Below are positions 23,137 to 31,121 of a DNA stretch of 59,914 nucleotides, piece after piece. The DNA is from Sporosarcina luteola. GTDB lineage: Bacteria; Bacillota; Bacilli; Bacillales_A; Planococcaceae. Numbering within the stretch: the stretch's first letter is position 1; each line of letters begins with the position of its first letter. A model generated the notes under the pieces. The model was given only the letters and a program-made list of their open reading frames with translations, did not search any database and had not been told where the DNA came from. The stretch spans positions 1 through 59,914 of the forward strand of contig NZ_BJYL01000002.1 of assembly GCF_007991495.1 (NCBI RefSeq), given 5' to 3'. Both the position numbers and the translations under genes were made by a program.

Positions 23137-23893
23137 GGGGAGTTCTCGTTAATGCAGGAAGAGTTCTCAATCTCGCGCGAGGAGTTCTCGTTAATACCGG
23201 GAGATTTCTCATTCCCGCGCGTGTAGTTCTCGTTAATGCCGGAAGAGTTCTCATTCCCGTGCGAGGAGTTCTCGTTAATGCCGGAAGAGTTCTCATTCAC
23301 ATGCGAGGAGTTCTCGTTAATGCAGGAAGAGTTCTCATTCCCACGCGTGTAGTTCTCGTAAATGCCGGGAGAGTTCTCATTAATGCAGGAAGAGTTCTCA
23401 TTCCCGTGCGAGGAGTTCTCATTAATACCGGGAGAGTTCTCAATCTCGCGCGGGGGAGTTCTCGTTAATGTAGGAAGAGTTCTCATTCCCGCGCATGTAG
23501 TTCTCGTTAATGCAGGAAGAGTTCTCAATCTCGTGCGAGGAGTTCTCATTAATGCAGGAAGAGTTCTCATTCCCGCGGGTGTAGTTCTCGTTAATGCAGG
23601 AAGAGTTCTCAATCTCGTGCGAGGAGTTCTCGTTAATGTAGGAAGAGTTCTCAATCTCGCGCTAGGAGTTCTCGTTAATACCGGGAGAGTTCTCATTCAC
23701 ATGCGAGAAGTTCTCGTTAATACCGGTAGAGTTCTCATTCCCGCGCGAGGAGTTCTCGTTAATGCAGGAAGAGTTCTCATTCCCGTGCGAGGAGTTCTCA
23801 TTCCAGCTCGCGGTGTCCTCTTAAGTATCAAAAGACTTCTCATACACTCGTGTGGAGTTATCATTTTTCATCAAACAGTTCTCATTTCATCGA
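23137..23893 (+). repeat. GTTCTC array 1 (21-bp period, 42-bp superperiod)
   Basis: About three dozen consecutive units with the core GAGTTCTC(A/G)TT, spaced almost always 21 bases. Two linker types alternate: one close to AATGCAGGAA, the other close to CCCGCGCGAG, giving a 42-base superperiod. All cores point the same way. The last units drift (GTCCTC, ACTTCTC, GTTATC) into unique sequence. Because 21 is a multiple of three, several frames stay open on both strands, but these look like by-products of the repeat. The unit has no dyad long enough for a CRISPR repeat. Confidence 0.95.
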
Positions 23894-23910
23894 CCAAAAA
23901 TGGTTTTAGA

Positions 23911-24020
23911 TTGTCAAATGCATTTAGCGCGATCTTATTTCATATAGCATGAAAATCCTCCCGCGGAATGTATAATCGTCTAATACGACTCTCTTATCGC
24001 GCCAAATGCCTTTCCACAAA
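23911..24020. repeat. CCGCGG-centred inverted element, copy A
   Basis: Left arm TTGTCAAATGCATTTAGCG and on to CGAT (from 23911) and an inverted right arm beginning ATCGCGCCAAATGCC (23996-24020) match at about 19 of 24 positions. CCGCGG (23961-23966) lies midway. Outside the arms are array 1 on the left and array 2 on the right. No reading frame fits inside, so this is a short non-coding element. Confidence 0.8.
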
Positions 24021-24047
24021 TAATGATTTTTCTCATTGTAGCGTAGG

Positions 24048-24190
24048 TTGTTCTCGTTATCCCGGAATAGTTCTCGTTATCCCGGAATAGTTCTCATTCT
24101 CTCGGGTGGAGTTCTCTTTAGTACCGAAAGAGTTCTCATTCTCGCTAGCGAAGTTCTCATTCTCATCAAACAGTTCTCATTTCATCGACC
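24048..24190 (+). repeat. GTTCTC array 2 (short)
   Basis: Seven units of the same GTTCTC core, including two identical ones with the linker GTTATCCCGGAATA. The final unit and the following 100 bases are a diverged duplicate of the end of array 1 plus element A (compare from 23868 with from about 24162). Confidence 0.9.
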
Positions 24191-24204
24191 CAAATGATTT
24201 TAGA

Positions 24205-24312
24205 TTGTCAAATGCATTTAGCGCAATCTTATTTCAATAGCATGAAAATCCTCCCGCGGTAATTATAATCCCTAATACGACTCTCATATCGCGCCAAGAT
24301 CACTCAGCAAAT
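24205..24312. repeat. CCGCGG-centred inverted element, copy B
   Basis: Left arm TTGTCAAATGCATTTAGCGC (24205 on), CCGCGG at about 24254, and a decayed right arm that keeps ATCGCGCC (from 24288). It is about 85-90 percent alike to copy A by eye. Downstream comes the NERD-domain gene rather than an array. Confidence 0.75.
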
Positions 24313-24428
24313 TTTAGTATTTGCAGTGTACCTAAAACGGTAATAATCAATTTATCTCCCCAAAATCGGCATTTAAATTCAATTAAGTGCCCTATTAAGC
24401 CCTTTTACTTCGAGTATCCGGCAGACTA

Positions 24429-24457
24429 TTCAAAATAGAACCGACTAGGTATACAAT
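24429..24457 (+). promoter_or_regulatory. Candidate promoter of the NERD-domain gene
   Basis: TTCAAA (24429-24434) and TACAAT (24452-24457) are 17 bases apart. The start codon follows 18 bases after the -10 box, with GAGGTGATT in between. Confidence 0.5.
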
Positions 24458-24474
24458 GGCATTGAGGTGATTCA

Positions 24475-25455
24475 ATGATAGTGAAAAGAAGGGAAAGGAC
24501 TAAAGAAATGGATGGCTTGATTGCATTGGAAAGGAGATTGAGAAGGGGGAATGAAAACAAGCAGGGAATAAAGGAGAAACTGTACAAGCTAGAGGCGGGT
24601 TACAGCGGGGAATGCCAATATGATAAATATTTGACCGAGTTCAAACCTCGCTATCCACACGCAATCCTTCACGATGTAACTTTAAATTATGATGGAATTT
24701 ACTTTCAAATGGATTCAATTTTAATTACACCATCATTTATTATGATCTCAGAAGTAAAGAACCTTGCTGAAAAAATAATAGTTAAGACAAAACCATTACA
24801 ATTTATAAAGGAATATACTACGGGGCAACGCAAGCCTTTTCGTAATCCGATTACAGAGGTTGAACGGAAAATATATCTATTAGAGAATTGGTTGCATGAA
24901 AGAAACATTCAGGTGCCGGTAAGGGGATTAGTAGCGTTTGCATATAATAACGAGATGCAAATCGAGGAATCTCCTAGTATGGATATCATGTTTACGTATG
25001 ACGTAGTAGCACATTTAAGATCTCTCCCCGTTCATCAAGATATTCTTAGCCGACATGAAATTCGATCACTTGCCTATGAAATGCTAAGAAAACACCGTGA
25101 GTTTAACCCATTTCCCATGGTTCAAAGATACAATATTCATCCTGCCGAAATAATGCCAGGCGTTATTTGTACGAAATGTGGCAACTTCAAGATGAAATGG
25201 GAGACCAGAAAATGGTGTTGCTCTTCTTGCGGACATAAAGGAGTAGATGAACATAAAGCAGCGATAGAGGATTGGTATACGTTAATAAAATGTACAATGA
25301 CGAATAGGGAATTTAGATACTTCACGCAACATGAATGCAGGCATGTCGCAAAATATCTACTTGGGAAAGCCTCTACCAAGCTAATCGGGCAAGGTCGAAA
25401 TGCCCATTATGAGTTTCTGATGGATAGGCAACAGCAAATAAATAATGAGGTGTAG
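24475..25455 (+). CDS. NERD-domain protein with C-terminal zinc ribbon
   Basis: 326-aa protein. Residues about 35-165 resemble the nuclease-related domain: GYSGECQYDKYL, then MDSILITPSFIMISEVKNL with the D and ExK pattern of restriction-like nuclease folds. A zinc ribbon follows at about 232-260 (CTKCGNF and CCSSCGHKG). NERD proteins are often linked to DNA processing, but the substrate is unknown. Its base composition is clearly more AT-rich than that of the flanking genes, with frequent ATA/AAA codons, which suggests a separate origin. It sits between repeat arrays in the spoIIQ-spoIIID gap. ATG 24475 follows GAGGTGATT; its own promoter and terminator indicate a single-gene unit. Confidence 0.8.
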   Translation: MIVKRRERTKEMDGLIALERRLRRGNENKQGIKEKLYKLEAGYSGECQYDKYLTEFKPRYPHAILHDVTLNYDGIYFQMDSILITPSFIMISEVKNLAEKIIVKTKPLQFIKEYTTGQRKPFRNPITEVERKIYLLENWLHERNIQVPVRGLVAFAYNNEMQIEESPSMDIMFTYDVVAHLRSLPVHQDILSRHEIRSLAYEMLRKHREFNPFPMVQRYNIHPAEIMPGVICTKCGNFKMKWETRKWCCSSCGHKGVDEHKAAIEDWYTLIKCTMTNREFRYFTQHECRHVAKYLLGKASTKLIGQGRNAHYEFLMDRQQQINNEV

Positions 25456-25479
25456 CTCCGCAAGATTGTGGGGCTTTTT
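25454..25479 (+). terminator. Terminator after the NERD gene
   Basis: AGCTCCGC pairs with GTGGGGCT (25454-25461 with 25468-25475, two or more G-T pairs), followed by a T run. The stem begins at the stop codon. Confidence 0.75.
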
Positions 25480-25510
25480 ACTTTTTATTGGAATTTCCTA
25501 TTTTACATTT

Positions 25511-25624
25511 TTGATGGTCAAAGGCATTTGGCGCGAATTGTTTCGTATTGGGCAAGAAAGCTTTCCGCGGGAAGTTCAAATGCTTTAAGCGGCAAATCAA
25601 TCGCGCCTAGTGCAATTCCACAAA
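25511..25624. repeat. CCGCGG-centred inverted element, copy C
   Basis: Left arm GGTCAAAGGCATTTGGCGCG (within 25511-25536), CCGCGG at 25565-25570, right arm ATCGCGCCTAGTGCAATTCC then ACAAA (25600-25624). An extra degenerate left-arm-like motif TTCAAATGCTTTAAGCGG occurs at about 25575. GTTCTC array 3 starts about 65 bases further on. Confidence 0.75.
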
Positions 25625-25687
25625 AAAGTTTTACGCATTGCTACGTTAGGAAACCTCGTTCATCCAAGAATAGTTCACGCTATCAAG

Positions 25688-26180
25688 TTCGTGTTCTCGT
25701 TCACCATCGAATAGTTCTCAATGCCATGCCTGAAGTTCTCGTTCTACTCCGAGGAGTTCTCATTCCCACGTCCGGAGTTCTCGTTCCCCGCCAAAGAGTT
25801 CTCATTCCTGTAATAACAGTTCTCATTCCTGCAGTAACAGTTCTCATTCTTCGCCAAAGAGTTCTCATTCCTATAGTAACAGTTCTCATTCTCCGCCAAG
25901 GAGTTCTCATTCCCACACACGAAGTTCTCATTCTCCACCAAAGAGTTCTCATTTCCACACTCAGAGTTCTCTTTCCCCGCCAAAGAGTTCTCATTCCCAC
26001 ACACGAAGTTCTCGTTCTCTCAAGGAGTTCTCATTCCCGTAGTCGAAGTTCTCAATCTCCACCAAAGAGTTCTCATTCCCACACTCAAAGTTCTCATTCT
26101 CCGCCAAAGAGTTCTCATTTCCACACTCAGAGTTCTCATTCTCCACCAAAAAGTTCTCATTCCATCACAAAGTATTCTCC
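25688..26180 (+). repeat. GTTCTC array 3
   Basis: About two dozen units of GAGTTCTCATTC with 20-22-base spacing. The linkers differ from those of array 1 (for example CCGCCAAA, CACACTCA and CTGTAATAA) but alternate in a similar way, so linkers are homogenised within a locus while the core is shared between loci. It ends about 30 bases before the spoIIID promoter region. The open frames running through it on both strands are not credited as genes. Confidence 0.93.
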
Positions 26181-26208
26181 CTAACTCTCTGCTTCCAACA
26201 CCGCCCAG

Positions 26209-26237
26209 ACATAACTTCCCGCCGGCGCGCATAGGAT
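26209..26237 (+). promoter_or_regulatory. Candidate sigma-E promoter of spoIIID
   Basis: CATAGGAT (26230-26237) fits the sigma-E -10 pattern CATAnnnT. ACATAAC, 14 bases upstream, partly matches the -35. spoIIID is a sigma-E gene in B. subtilis. Assignment is tentative. Confidence 0.4.
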
Positions 26238-26275
26238 AAAGGAAGAAACGGAGCTGACAGGGAAAGGAAGAGGGC

Positions 26276-26545
26276 GTGCACGAGCAAATTCGGAGGCGAT
26301 GCGTGCGCCTCGGTAAAATGTTGCTGGACACTGGACTTACAGTACGGGCACTGGCGAAAGCGACGGGCTATTCGAAAAGCACGGTCCATAAGGATTTAAC
26401 GGAACGGCTGCCGAATGTTGATGTGGAGTTGTCTGAAGAAGTCGCCAAAATACTTGCCTATCATAAGTCTGTCAGACATTTAAGAGGCGGTGAAGCAACA
26501 CGGATGAAATGGATGAATGAAAATAAGAAAGCCCGCAACATGTGA
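26276..26545 (+). CDS. spoIIID: Sporulation transcriptional regulator SpoIIID
   Basis: 89-aa mother-cell DNA-binding regulator that switches sigma-E genes on or off and helps turn on sigK. The helix-turn-helix is in TVRALAKATGYSKSTVHKDLTERLP, and the basic C-terminal region HKSVRHLRGGEAT also contacts DNA. Size and motifs match B. subtilis SpoIIID. GTG 26276 follows AAAGGAAGAGGG. The adjacent upstream repeat array raises the question of whether local regulation is affected. Confidence 0.96.
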   Translation: MHEQIRRRCVRLGKMLLDTGLTVRALAKATGYSKSTVHKDLTERLPNVDVELSEEVAKILAYHKSVRHLRGGEATRMKWMNENKKARNM

Positions 26546-26908
26546 CGGGAATAGACGGGGCCATGACCATCCTTACAGGAAGGCGGACACCCTGTCTTTT
26601 CACATGGAAAAAGCCGGTTCGCTTGCCCATTTAAACCCCTAATTTAATCTCCATATGTTTAATGAATATACCCACGCCTTTTAGAATGGAATAAAAAAGA
26701 ACTACGAAAAATGGGTTAATAAAATACCAACTCTCCATAAAAACTTGTAAAAAACCCCCAATCGACAATATTCCCGAAGTATTTTATTTCTGAATAAAAA
26801 TATGCAAAATAGATGTCAATCTTTGTGTTCAAAAAAGAGCCAATATGATACAATATATAGTCATAAGAGTATGCTCGATGAGCGAAGTTGGAAGGGGAAA
26901 CGGGATTG
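26546..26908 (+). other. spoIIID-mbl intergenic region with probable mbl promoter
   Basis: 363 AT-rich bases without a convincing gene. An extended -10 element TGATACAAT ends at 26854; the -35 region (TGTTCA) is weak. A short ACAGG/CCTGT stem at 26575-26595 followed by CTTTT might be a weak terminator for spoIIID. No other structure was noted. Confidence 0.5.
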
Positions 26909-27901
26909 ATGTTTGCAAAGGATATTGGAATCGACCTTGGCACGGCGAATGTGTTGATTCACGTAAAAGGGAAAGGGATCGTCCTTGACGAACCGGCAGT
27001 CGTTGCAATCGACAAACATACGAACAAAGTGTTGGCTGTTGGCGAAGAAGCGAGTAAAATGGTAGGTAGGACTCCTGGCAACATCATTGCCATTCGTCCG
27101 ATGAAAGATGGCGTCATCGCCGATTTTGATGTGACGGAAGCGATGTTGCGGCATTTTATTAATAAATTGGATGTCAAAGGATTTTTGTCGAAACCGCGGA
27201 TTCTCGTTTGCTGCCCGACAAACATAACGAGTGTCGAACAGAAGGCGATCCAAGATGCAGCGGAAAAATCCGGCGGCAAAAAAGTATATCTTGAAGAAGA
27301 ACCAAAAGTCGCAGCAATCGGTGCCGGGATGGACATTTTCCAGCCGAGCGGGAATATGGTCATCGACATCGGCGGGGGAACGACTGACGTTGCAGTCCTA
27401 TCGATGGGCGATATCGTCACGTCCGAATCGATCAAGGCGGCCGGCGACATGTTCGACAATGACATTATACAATCAATCAAACGAAAACATAAATTACTGA
27501 TCGGAGAAAGAACTGCGGAAACGATCAAAAAGAATATCGCAACCGTCTTCCCGGGCAGCCGGAAAGAGGAGATGGACATCCGTGGCCGCGATATGGTGAC
27601 GGGACTTCCACGGACAATTACCGTAGATTCCGAAGAAATTCGGGAAGCGCTCAGCGAATCTGTTGAAATGATCGTCCAATCGGCGAAAAATGTATTGGAA
27701 AAAACACCGCCCGAACTATCCGCTGACATTATCGACCGAGGCGTTTTCCTAACAGGCGGCGGCGCGTTATTGCACGGCATCGACCAGTTGCTTGCAGAAG
27801 AACTGAAAGTGCCGGTGTTCGTGTCGGACAACCCTTTAAGCTGCGTCGCAATCGGCACGGGCATCCTGTTGGATAGCATCGGTAAAACAATTGCATACTG
27901 A
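26909..27901 (+). CDS. mbl: MreB-like cell-shape protein Mbl
   Basis: 330-aa actin homologue that forms membrane-associated filaments directing sidewall peptidoglycan synthesis. Actin-family phosphate loops GIDLGTANVLIHVKG and DIGGGTTDVAVLS, and the adenosine motif TGGGALLHGID, are visible. ATG 26909 matches the start of B. subtilis Mbl and follows GGAAGGGG at somewhat long spacing; in-frame TTG 26906 is an alternative. Position after spoIIID and before flhO/flhP identifies it as Mbl rather than MreB or MreBH. Confidence 0.96.
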   Translation: MFAKDIGIDLGTANVLIHVKGKGIVLDEPAVVAIDKHTNKVLAVGEEASKMVGRTPGNIIAIRPMKDGVIADFDVTEAMLRHFINKLDVKGFLSKPRILVCCPTNITSVEQKAIQDAAEKSGGKKVYLEEEPKVAAIGAGMDIFQPSGNMVIDIGGGTTDVAVLSMGDIVTSESIKAAGDMFDNDIIQSIKRKHKLLIGERTAETIKKNIATVFPGSRKEEMDIRGRDMVTGLPRTITVDSEEIREALSESVEMIVQSAKNVLEKTPPELSADIIDRGVFLTGGGALLHGIDQLLAEELKVPVFVSDNPLSCVAIGTGILLDSIGKTIAY

Positions 27902-27966
27902 TGGAATTATCATGTGATTGAATCAAAAATCAATTTAAGTAATTAATAGAAGGAGGCGGGATCCCC

Positions 27967-28791
27967 ATGTTCCGTGGATTTTACACAGTCGGCTCCGGCA
28001 TGATCGCGCAACAGAGAAGAACGGAAATGCTGGCAAACAATATGGCGAACGCCAATACGCCAGGCTTCAAGGCGGAGCAGTCAAGCATCCGTTCATTTCC
28101 AGAAATGTTCATGTCAAACCTGAATGCTACTCGTATCCCAACGGAAAAAGGCCTCAATCTGAAAGGTCTATCACCAGTCGGGGAACTTTCGACAGGTGTT
28201 TACATGCAGGAGACGATGCCGCTTTTCACGCAAGGTTCTCTACGCGAAACCGGCTTGACGACGGACATTGCACTTATTGAAGGAAACCTTCCGGTCAATG
28301 AAGAAACCGGCGAAAAAGGTGCTCTTTTCTTCCGGCTTGAAAATGGAGCAGGAAATGAACTCTATACGAGAAACGGGAATTTCACTCTTGACGCGGCAGG
28401 CAATTTGACGAATCCGATGGGACATTATGTTCTCGATTCAAACGGTCAACGCATTCAGCTTCAAAATGACAATTTCAGCATTTCAGATGCTGGCATTATC
28501 ATGCAGGACGGCGCAGCGGTAGCGACACTCGGTGTTTCATTCGCGGAGCAGCCTTCAGCACTTATGAAACAAGGAAATGGCCTGTTCGCGAGCAATGATG
28601 GCAACTTGCCTGGGGCGCAAAACAACAGCTATTCATTCCAACAAGGCTATTTGGAAGCTTCCAATGTGGATGCGGGAAGAACCATGACGGACATGCTTGC
28701 TGCATACCGTGCCTTCGAAGCGAATCAAAAGATCTTACAAGCATATGACCGGAGCATGGAAAAAGCAGTGGAAATTGGGCGTGTCAACTAA
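27967..28791 (+). CDS. flhO: Flagellar basal-body rod/hook protein FlhO
   Basis: 274-aa FlgF/FlgG-like rod protein of the flagellar axial structure. The N-terminal motif QQRRTEMLANNMANANTPGFK and the C-terminal SNVDAGRTMTDMLAAYRAFEANQK form the conserved coiled ends of axial proteins. ATG 27967 follows AGAAGGAGG. It lies directly upstream of flhP, downstream of mbl, as in B. subtilis. Confidence 0.94.
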   Translation: MFRGFYTVGSGMIAQQRRTEMLANNMANANTPGFKAEQSSIRSFPEMFMSNLNATRIPTEKGLNLKGLSPVGELSTGVYMQETMPLFTQGSLRETGLTTDIALIEGNLPVNEETGEKGALFFRLENGAGNELYTRNGNFTLDAAGNLTNPMGHYVLDSNGQRIQLQNDNFSISDAGIIMQDGAAVATLGVSFAEQPSALMKQGNGLFASNDGNLPGAQNNSYSFQQGYLEASNVDAGRTMTDMLAAYRAFEANQKILQAYDRSMEKAVEIGRVN

Positions 28792-28819
28792 TGACGCGAT
28801 TTGAAAGGGGCCGGAACGA

Positions 28820-29656
28820 ATGATACGGTCGATGACAACAGCAGTCAATACAATGAATCAATTGCAAAGCCAAATAGATATAATCGGTAATAACCTTGCA
28901 AATTCTGCTACGAACGGGTATAAATCGAGTGAAGCCAATTTTCAGGAAATGCTCTATCAGCAATTCAATAATGACAAAGGCGACACGGCAGAGCGTAACT
29001 CACCTGCAGGAATCCGGTACGGCGTCGGCGCCATGCTCGGCTCCGCGCAAATGAACTGGAAAGTCGGCTCCTTGCAGATGACCGGTCGTGAACTCGATTT
29101 TGCATTGACGGAACCGAAACAGTATTTCAACCTGATCATGCCTGGAGAAGACGGCGAACAAACCGTTTACACACGTGCAGGGAATTTTTACGTTTCGCCT
29201 GTTGAAGGCGGCAACCTAATGCTCGTCAATGGCGACGGATATCCTGTCGCGGACAGTGCGGGACAGCCGATCACATTTGCGGAAGACGTTAGCAATTACA
29301 ATATGCTTCCTGGCGGTGTGCTCGAAGTGACGCATAACAGCGGCGCAGTCCAGCAAATTCAAATGGGCGTAACGACGTTAGAACGCCAAAACTTGATGAG
29401 CCGGCTATCCGCTACACTATTCGCGCTTCCTGGCAATATGGCGGATCTTGGCGTCGCACCTGCCGATATTTTAACTGAAATGACTGGCGCCGACCGGAAT
29501 CGCATCGGAATGGAAAACCAAAAGCTTGAAGCATCCAATGTGAATTACGAAAAAGAAATGACAGATCTTATTAATGTTCAGCGTTCCTATCAGTTTAACG
29601 CGCGGACAGTCACGCTTGCCGATCAAATGTTAGGATTGATCAATAACATTCGATAA
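28820..29656 (+). CDS. flhP: Flagellar basal-body rod/hook protein FlhP
   Basis: 278-aa paralogue of FlhO. N-terminal MNQLQSQIDIIGNNLANSAT and C-terminal SNVNYEKEMTDLINVQRSYQ are the axial-protein ends. The pair probably forms the distal rod outside the main fla/che operon. ATG 28820 follows GAAAGGGG. Confidence 0.94.
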   Translation: MIRSMTTAVNTMNQLQSQIDIIGNNLANSATNGYKSSEANFQEMLYQQFNNDKGDTAERNSPAGIRYGVGAMLGSAQMNWKVGSLQMTGRELDFALTEPKQYFNLIMPGEDGEQTVYTRAGNFYVSPVEGGNLMLVNGDGYPVADSAGQPITFAEDVSNYNMLPGGVLEVTHNSGAVQQIQMGVTTLERQNLMSRLSATLFALPGNMADLGVAPADILTEMTGADRNRIGMENQKLEASNVNYEKEMTDLINVQRSYQFNARTVTLADQMLGLINNIR

Positions 29657-29678
29657 GTCGTGTTAGGGAGAATTCGAT

Positions 29679-30014
29679 ATGATAGATGATAAGCAGCAAA
29701 GCCCTCAATGGGACCATATGAATCAAAAAGACCACACGGAACGGCAAATCGTCGCTTCACGGATGGATCGAAACAAGCAAAAAAAGAGAAAGTCAGCGGA
29801 CGAGGAAACGAGTGGAAAAAGAAGACTATGGGTCCAAATCCGCATTCTACCGATTTGGCTGCGTGTCATTCTCGTCCTTCTCTTGCTTGTGGGTGCAGCA
29901 ATTCTCGGCTCGATGATTGGCTACGGCTATGTCGGCGATGGCACTCCAAGTGATGTGCTCAAAAAAGAGACGTGGACCCATATTGTGGATATTATAAATG
30001 GGAAAGAGTCTTAA
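29679..30014 (+). CDS. EpuA-like small membrane protein (often annotated RNA polymerase subunit beta-like)
   Basis: 111-aa protein with a long charged N-terminal half and one membrane helix (WLRVILVLLLLVGAAILGSMIG), then a conserved tail YVGDGTPSDVLKKETWTHI. This matches the EpuA/PF11772 group, misleadingly named DNA-directed RNA polymerase subunit beta in many genomes. Its role is unknown. ATG 29679 has only a weak GGGAGAATT site. It follows flhP by 22 bases and is probably co-transcribed. Confidence 0.8.
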   Translation: MIDDKQQSPQWDHMNQKDHTERQIVASRMDRNKQKKRKSADEETSGKRRLWVQIRILPIWLRVILVLLLLVGAAILGSMIGYGYVGDGTPSDVLKKETWTHIVDIINGKES

Positions 30015-30036
30015 CGGCTCTTTCATTTTGTTTTTT
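30003..30036 (+). terminator. Probable terminator after the EpuA-like gene
   Basis: AAAGAGTC pairs with GGCTCTTT (30003-30010 with 30016-30023) across the stop codon, followed by a T-rich stretch. Confidence 0.55.
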
Positions 30037-30088
30037 AAAAAATCCAACTTTTGCTTTTTTCTAATACATAATAGGGAGGATAAACGTC

Positions 30089-30532
30089 ATGCTAACAGCA
30101 GAACAAATTCAAAAAATCATTCCCCATCGCTATCCATTTCTATTAGTTGATAGGATTACAGAAATTGACGAAGGCAAACGGGCGGTTGGCCTTAAAAACG
30201 TCACCATCAATGAAGACTATTTCAACGGTCATTTTCCGGGATACCCCGTCATGCCGGGCGTATTGATCGTCGAAGCACTTGCTCAAGTCGGCGCCGTCGC
30301 CATGCTTCAAAAAGAAGAGAACCGGGGTCGTCTTGCGTTCTTCGCAGGAATCGACAATTGTCGCTTCAAACGGCAAGTCGTCCCTGGAGATACATTGAAA
30401 CTTGAAGTGGAAATTACAAGAATGCGCGGCACCATTGGAAAAGGGAAAGCGGTTGCAACCGTAGACGGCGAAATTGCTTGTGAAACGGAAATCACATTTG
30501 CTCTCGGACCGGTTGAGCAGGCCGCAGATTAA
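30089..30532 (+). CDS. fabZ: 3-hydroxyacyl-ACP dehydratase
   Basis: 147-aa hot-dog-fold dehydratase of type II fatty acid synthesis. The catalytic His and Glu are in [20 protein letters not shown]. The N-terminal [13 protein letters not shown] is also typical. ATG 30089 follows AGGGAGGAT. Location after the flhO-flhP genes agrees with B. subtilis. Confidence 0.97.
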   Translation: MLTAEQIQKIIPHRYPFLLVDRITEIDEGKRAVGLKNVTINEDYFNGHFPGYPVMPGVLIVEALAQVGAVAMLQKEENRGRLAFFAGIDNCRFKRQVVPGDTLKLEVEITRMRGTIGKGKAVATVDGEIACETEITFALGPVEQAAD

Positions 30533-30533
30533 T

Positions 30534-30562
30534 TTGCACGCCTGTAAAATGTTAGGTACAAT
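30534..30562 (+). promoter_or_regulatory. Candidate promoter downstream of fabZ
   Basis: TTGCAC (30534-30539) and TACAAT (30557-30562) are 17 bases apart, starting right after the fabZ stop. It would drive the hypothetical gene at 30640. Confidence 0.5.
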
Positions 30563-30639
30563 GAAAAGTGCAATGTCTGGAAATGTCGAATGAAAGCAGA
30601 CAAACATGCACGTTTATTAGTGGGAGGTACCATTCAGTT

Positions 30640-31023
30640 ATGTTCAAAGATCTTTCTCCAAATATAAAAAGCAGCATCACGCGCTCCATCACCCAAACGT
30701 TCGAGCAATACATGGCGAACATCGCTTGGGATGAAGAGGAGTATAGCATCGAAGACTTCATGGCCACTTGGCGCGAATACATCACGACAAAAGCACTATG
30801 GTATTCAAAAATTCCGGATGCAATGAAACTGGATCCGAAATTTCATGAAGACCTCGCCCAACGCATCAACGAAGTGATCCAGCGTGTTATTAGCGAACCA
30901 CCGTCCGAAGACCAAATCGCTTCGATTCAAATGATGCAGGAAAAACTCGACACGCATTACACATACGACTGCAAAGCAGAAGCCGTTTATGTCGAGAATT
31001 TATTGAAAGAACGCATGGAATAA
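30640..31023 (+). CDS. Conserved hypothetical protein, 127 aa
   Basis: Soluble, mainly helical protein, rich in acidic residues, with no motif I recognise. Features are an EQYMANIAWDEEEYSIEDF segment and a helical C-terminus. ATG 30640 follows TGGGAGGT; longer in-frame extensions lack such a site. It stands between fabZ and the Asn-rich lipoprotein gene. Codon use resembles that of the neighbours, so it is probably a real gene of unknown role. Confidence 0.7.
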   Translation: MFKDLSPNIKSSITRSITQTFEQYMANIAWDEEEYSIEDFMATWREYITTKALWYSKIPDAMKLDPKFHEDLAQRINEVIQRVISEPPSEDQIASIQMMQEKLDTHYTYDCKAEAVYVENLLKERME

Positions 31024-31044
31024 GAACAAAAAAAGTATGGATAG

Positions 31045-31116
31045 TTCCCTCCTTTTGAGCCAACCTACAAGTATCATACGGATTTGTATGATAGACGGCT
31101 TGTGGAAAGGAGGGAA
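31045..31116 (+). promoter_or_regulatory. Hairpin that sequesters the Shine-Dalgarno site of the next gene
   Basis: TTCCCTCCTTT (31045-31055) is the exact complement of AAAGGAGGGAA (31106-31116), which contains the Shine-Dalgarno site of the lipoprotein gene. Nested inside is a perfect 8-bp hairpin TATCATAC / GTATGATA (31072-31079 with 31086-31093). If the RNA includes both arms the ribosome site would be closed. Confidence 0.65.
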
Positions 31117-31121
31117 TTTTC

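Noticed and set aside
23137..23893. CRISPR array
   Set aside because: Cores are only about 11 bp, linkers are shared and alternate rather than being unique spacers, and no cas genes are present.
23088..23952. Long open frames on both strands across array 1 (about 150-200 codons)
   Set aside because: They arise because the 21-bp unit is a multiple of three. Several frames stay open at once, no frame has a fitting ribosome site, and the peptides are only translated repeats.
23970..24000. TAATACGACTC (T7 promoter-like) in elements A and B
   Set aside because: Only the first 11 bases match, the initiation part differs, and no phage-type polymerase is encoded here. Treated as coincidence within the repeated element.
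25468..26184. Long open frames on both strands across array 3
   Set aside because: Same cause as in array 1; the products are heptad-like repeats of the DNA unit on both strands and show no independent protein features.
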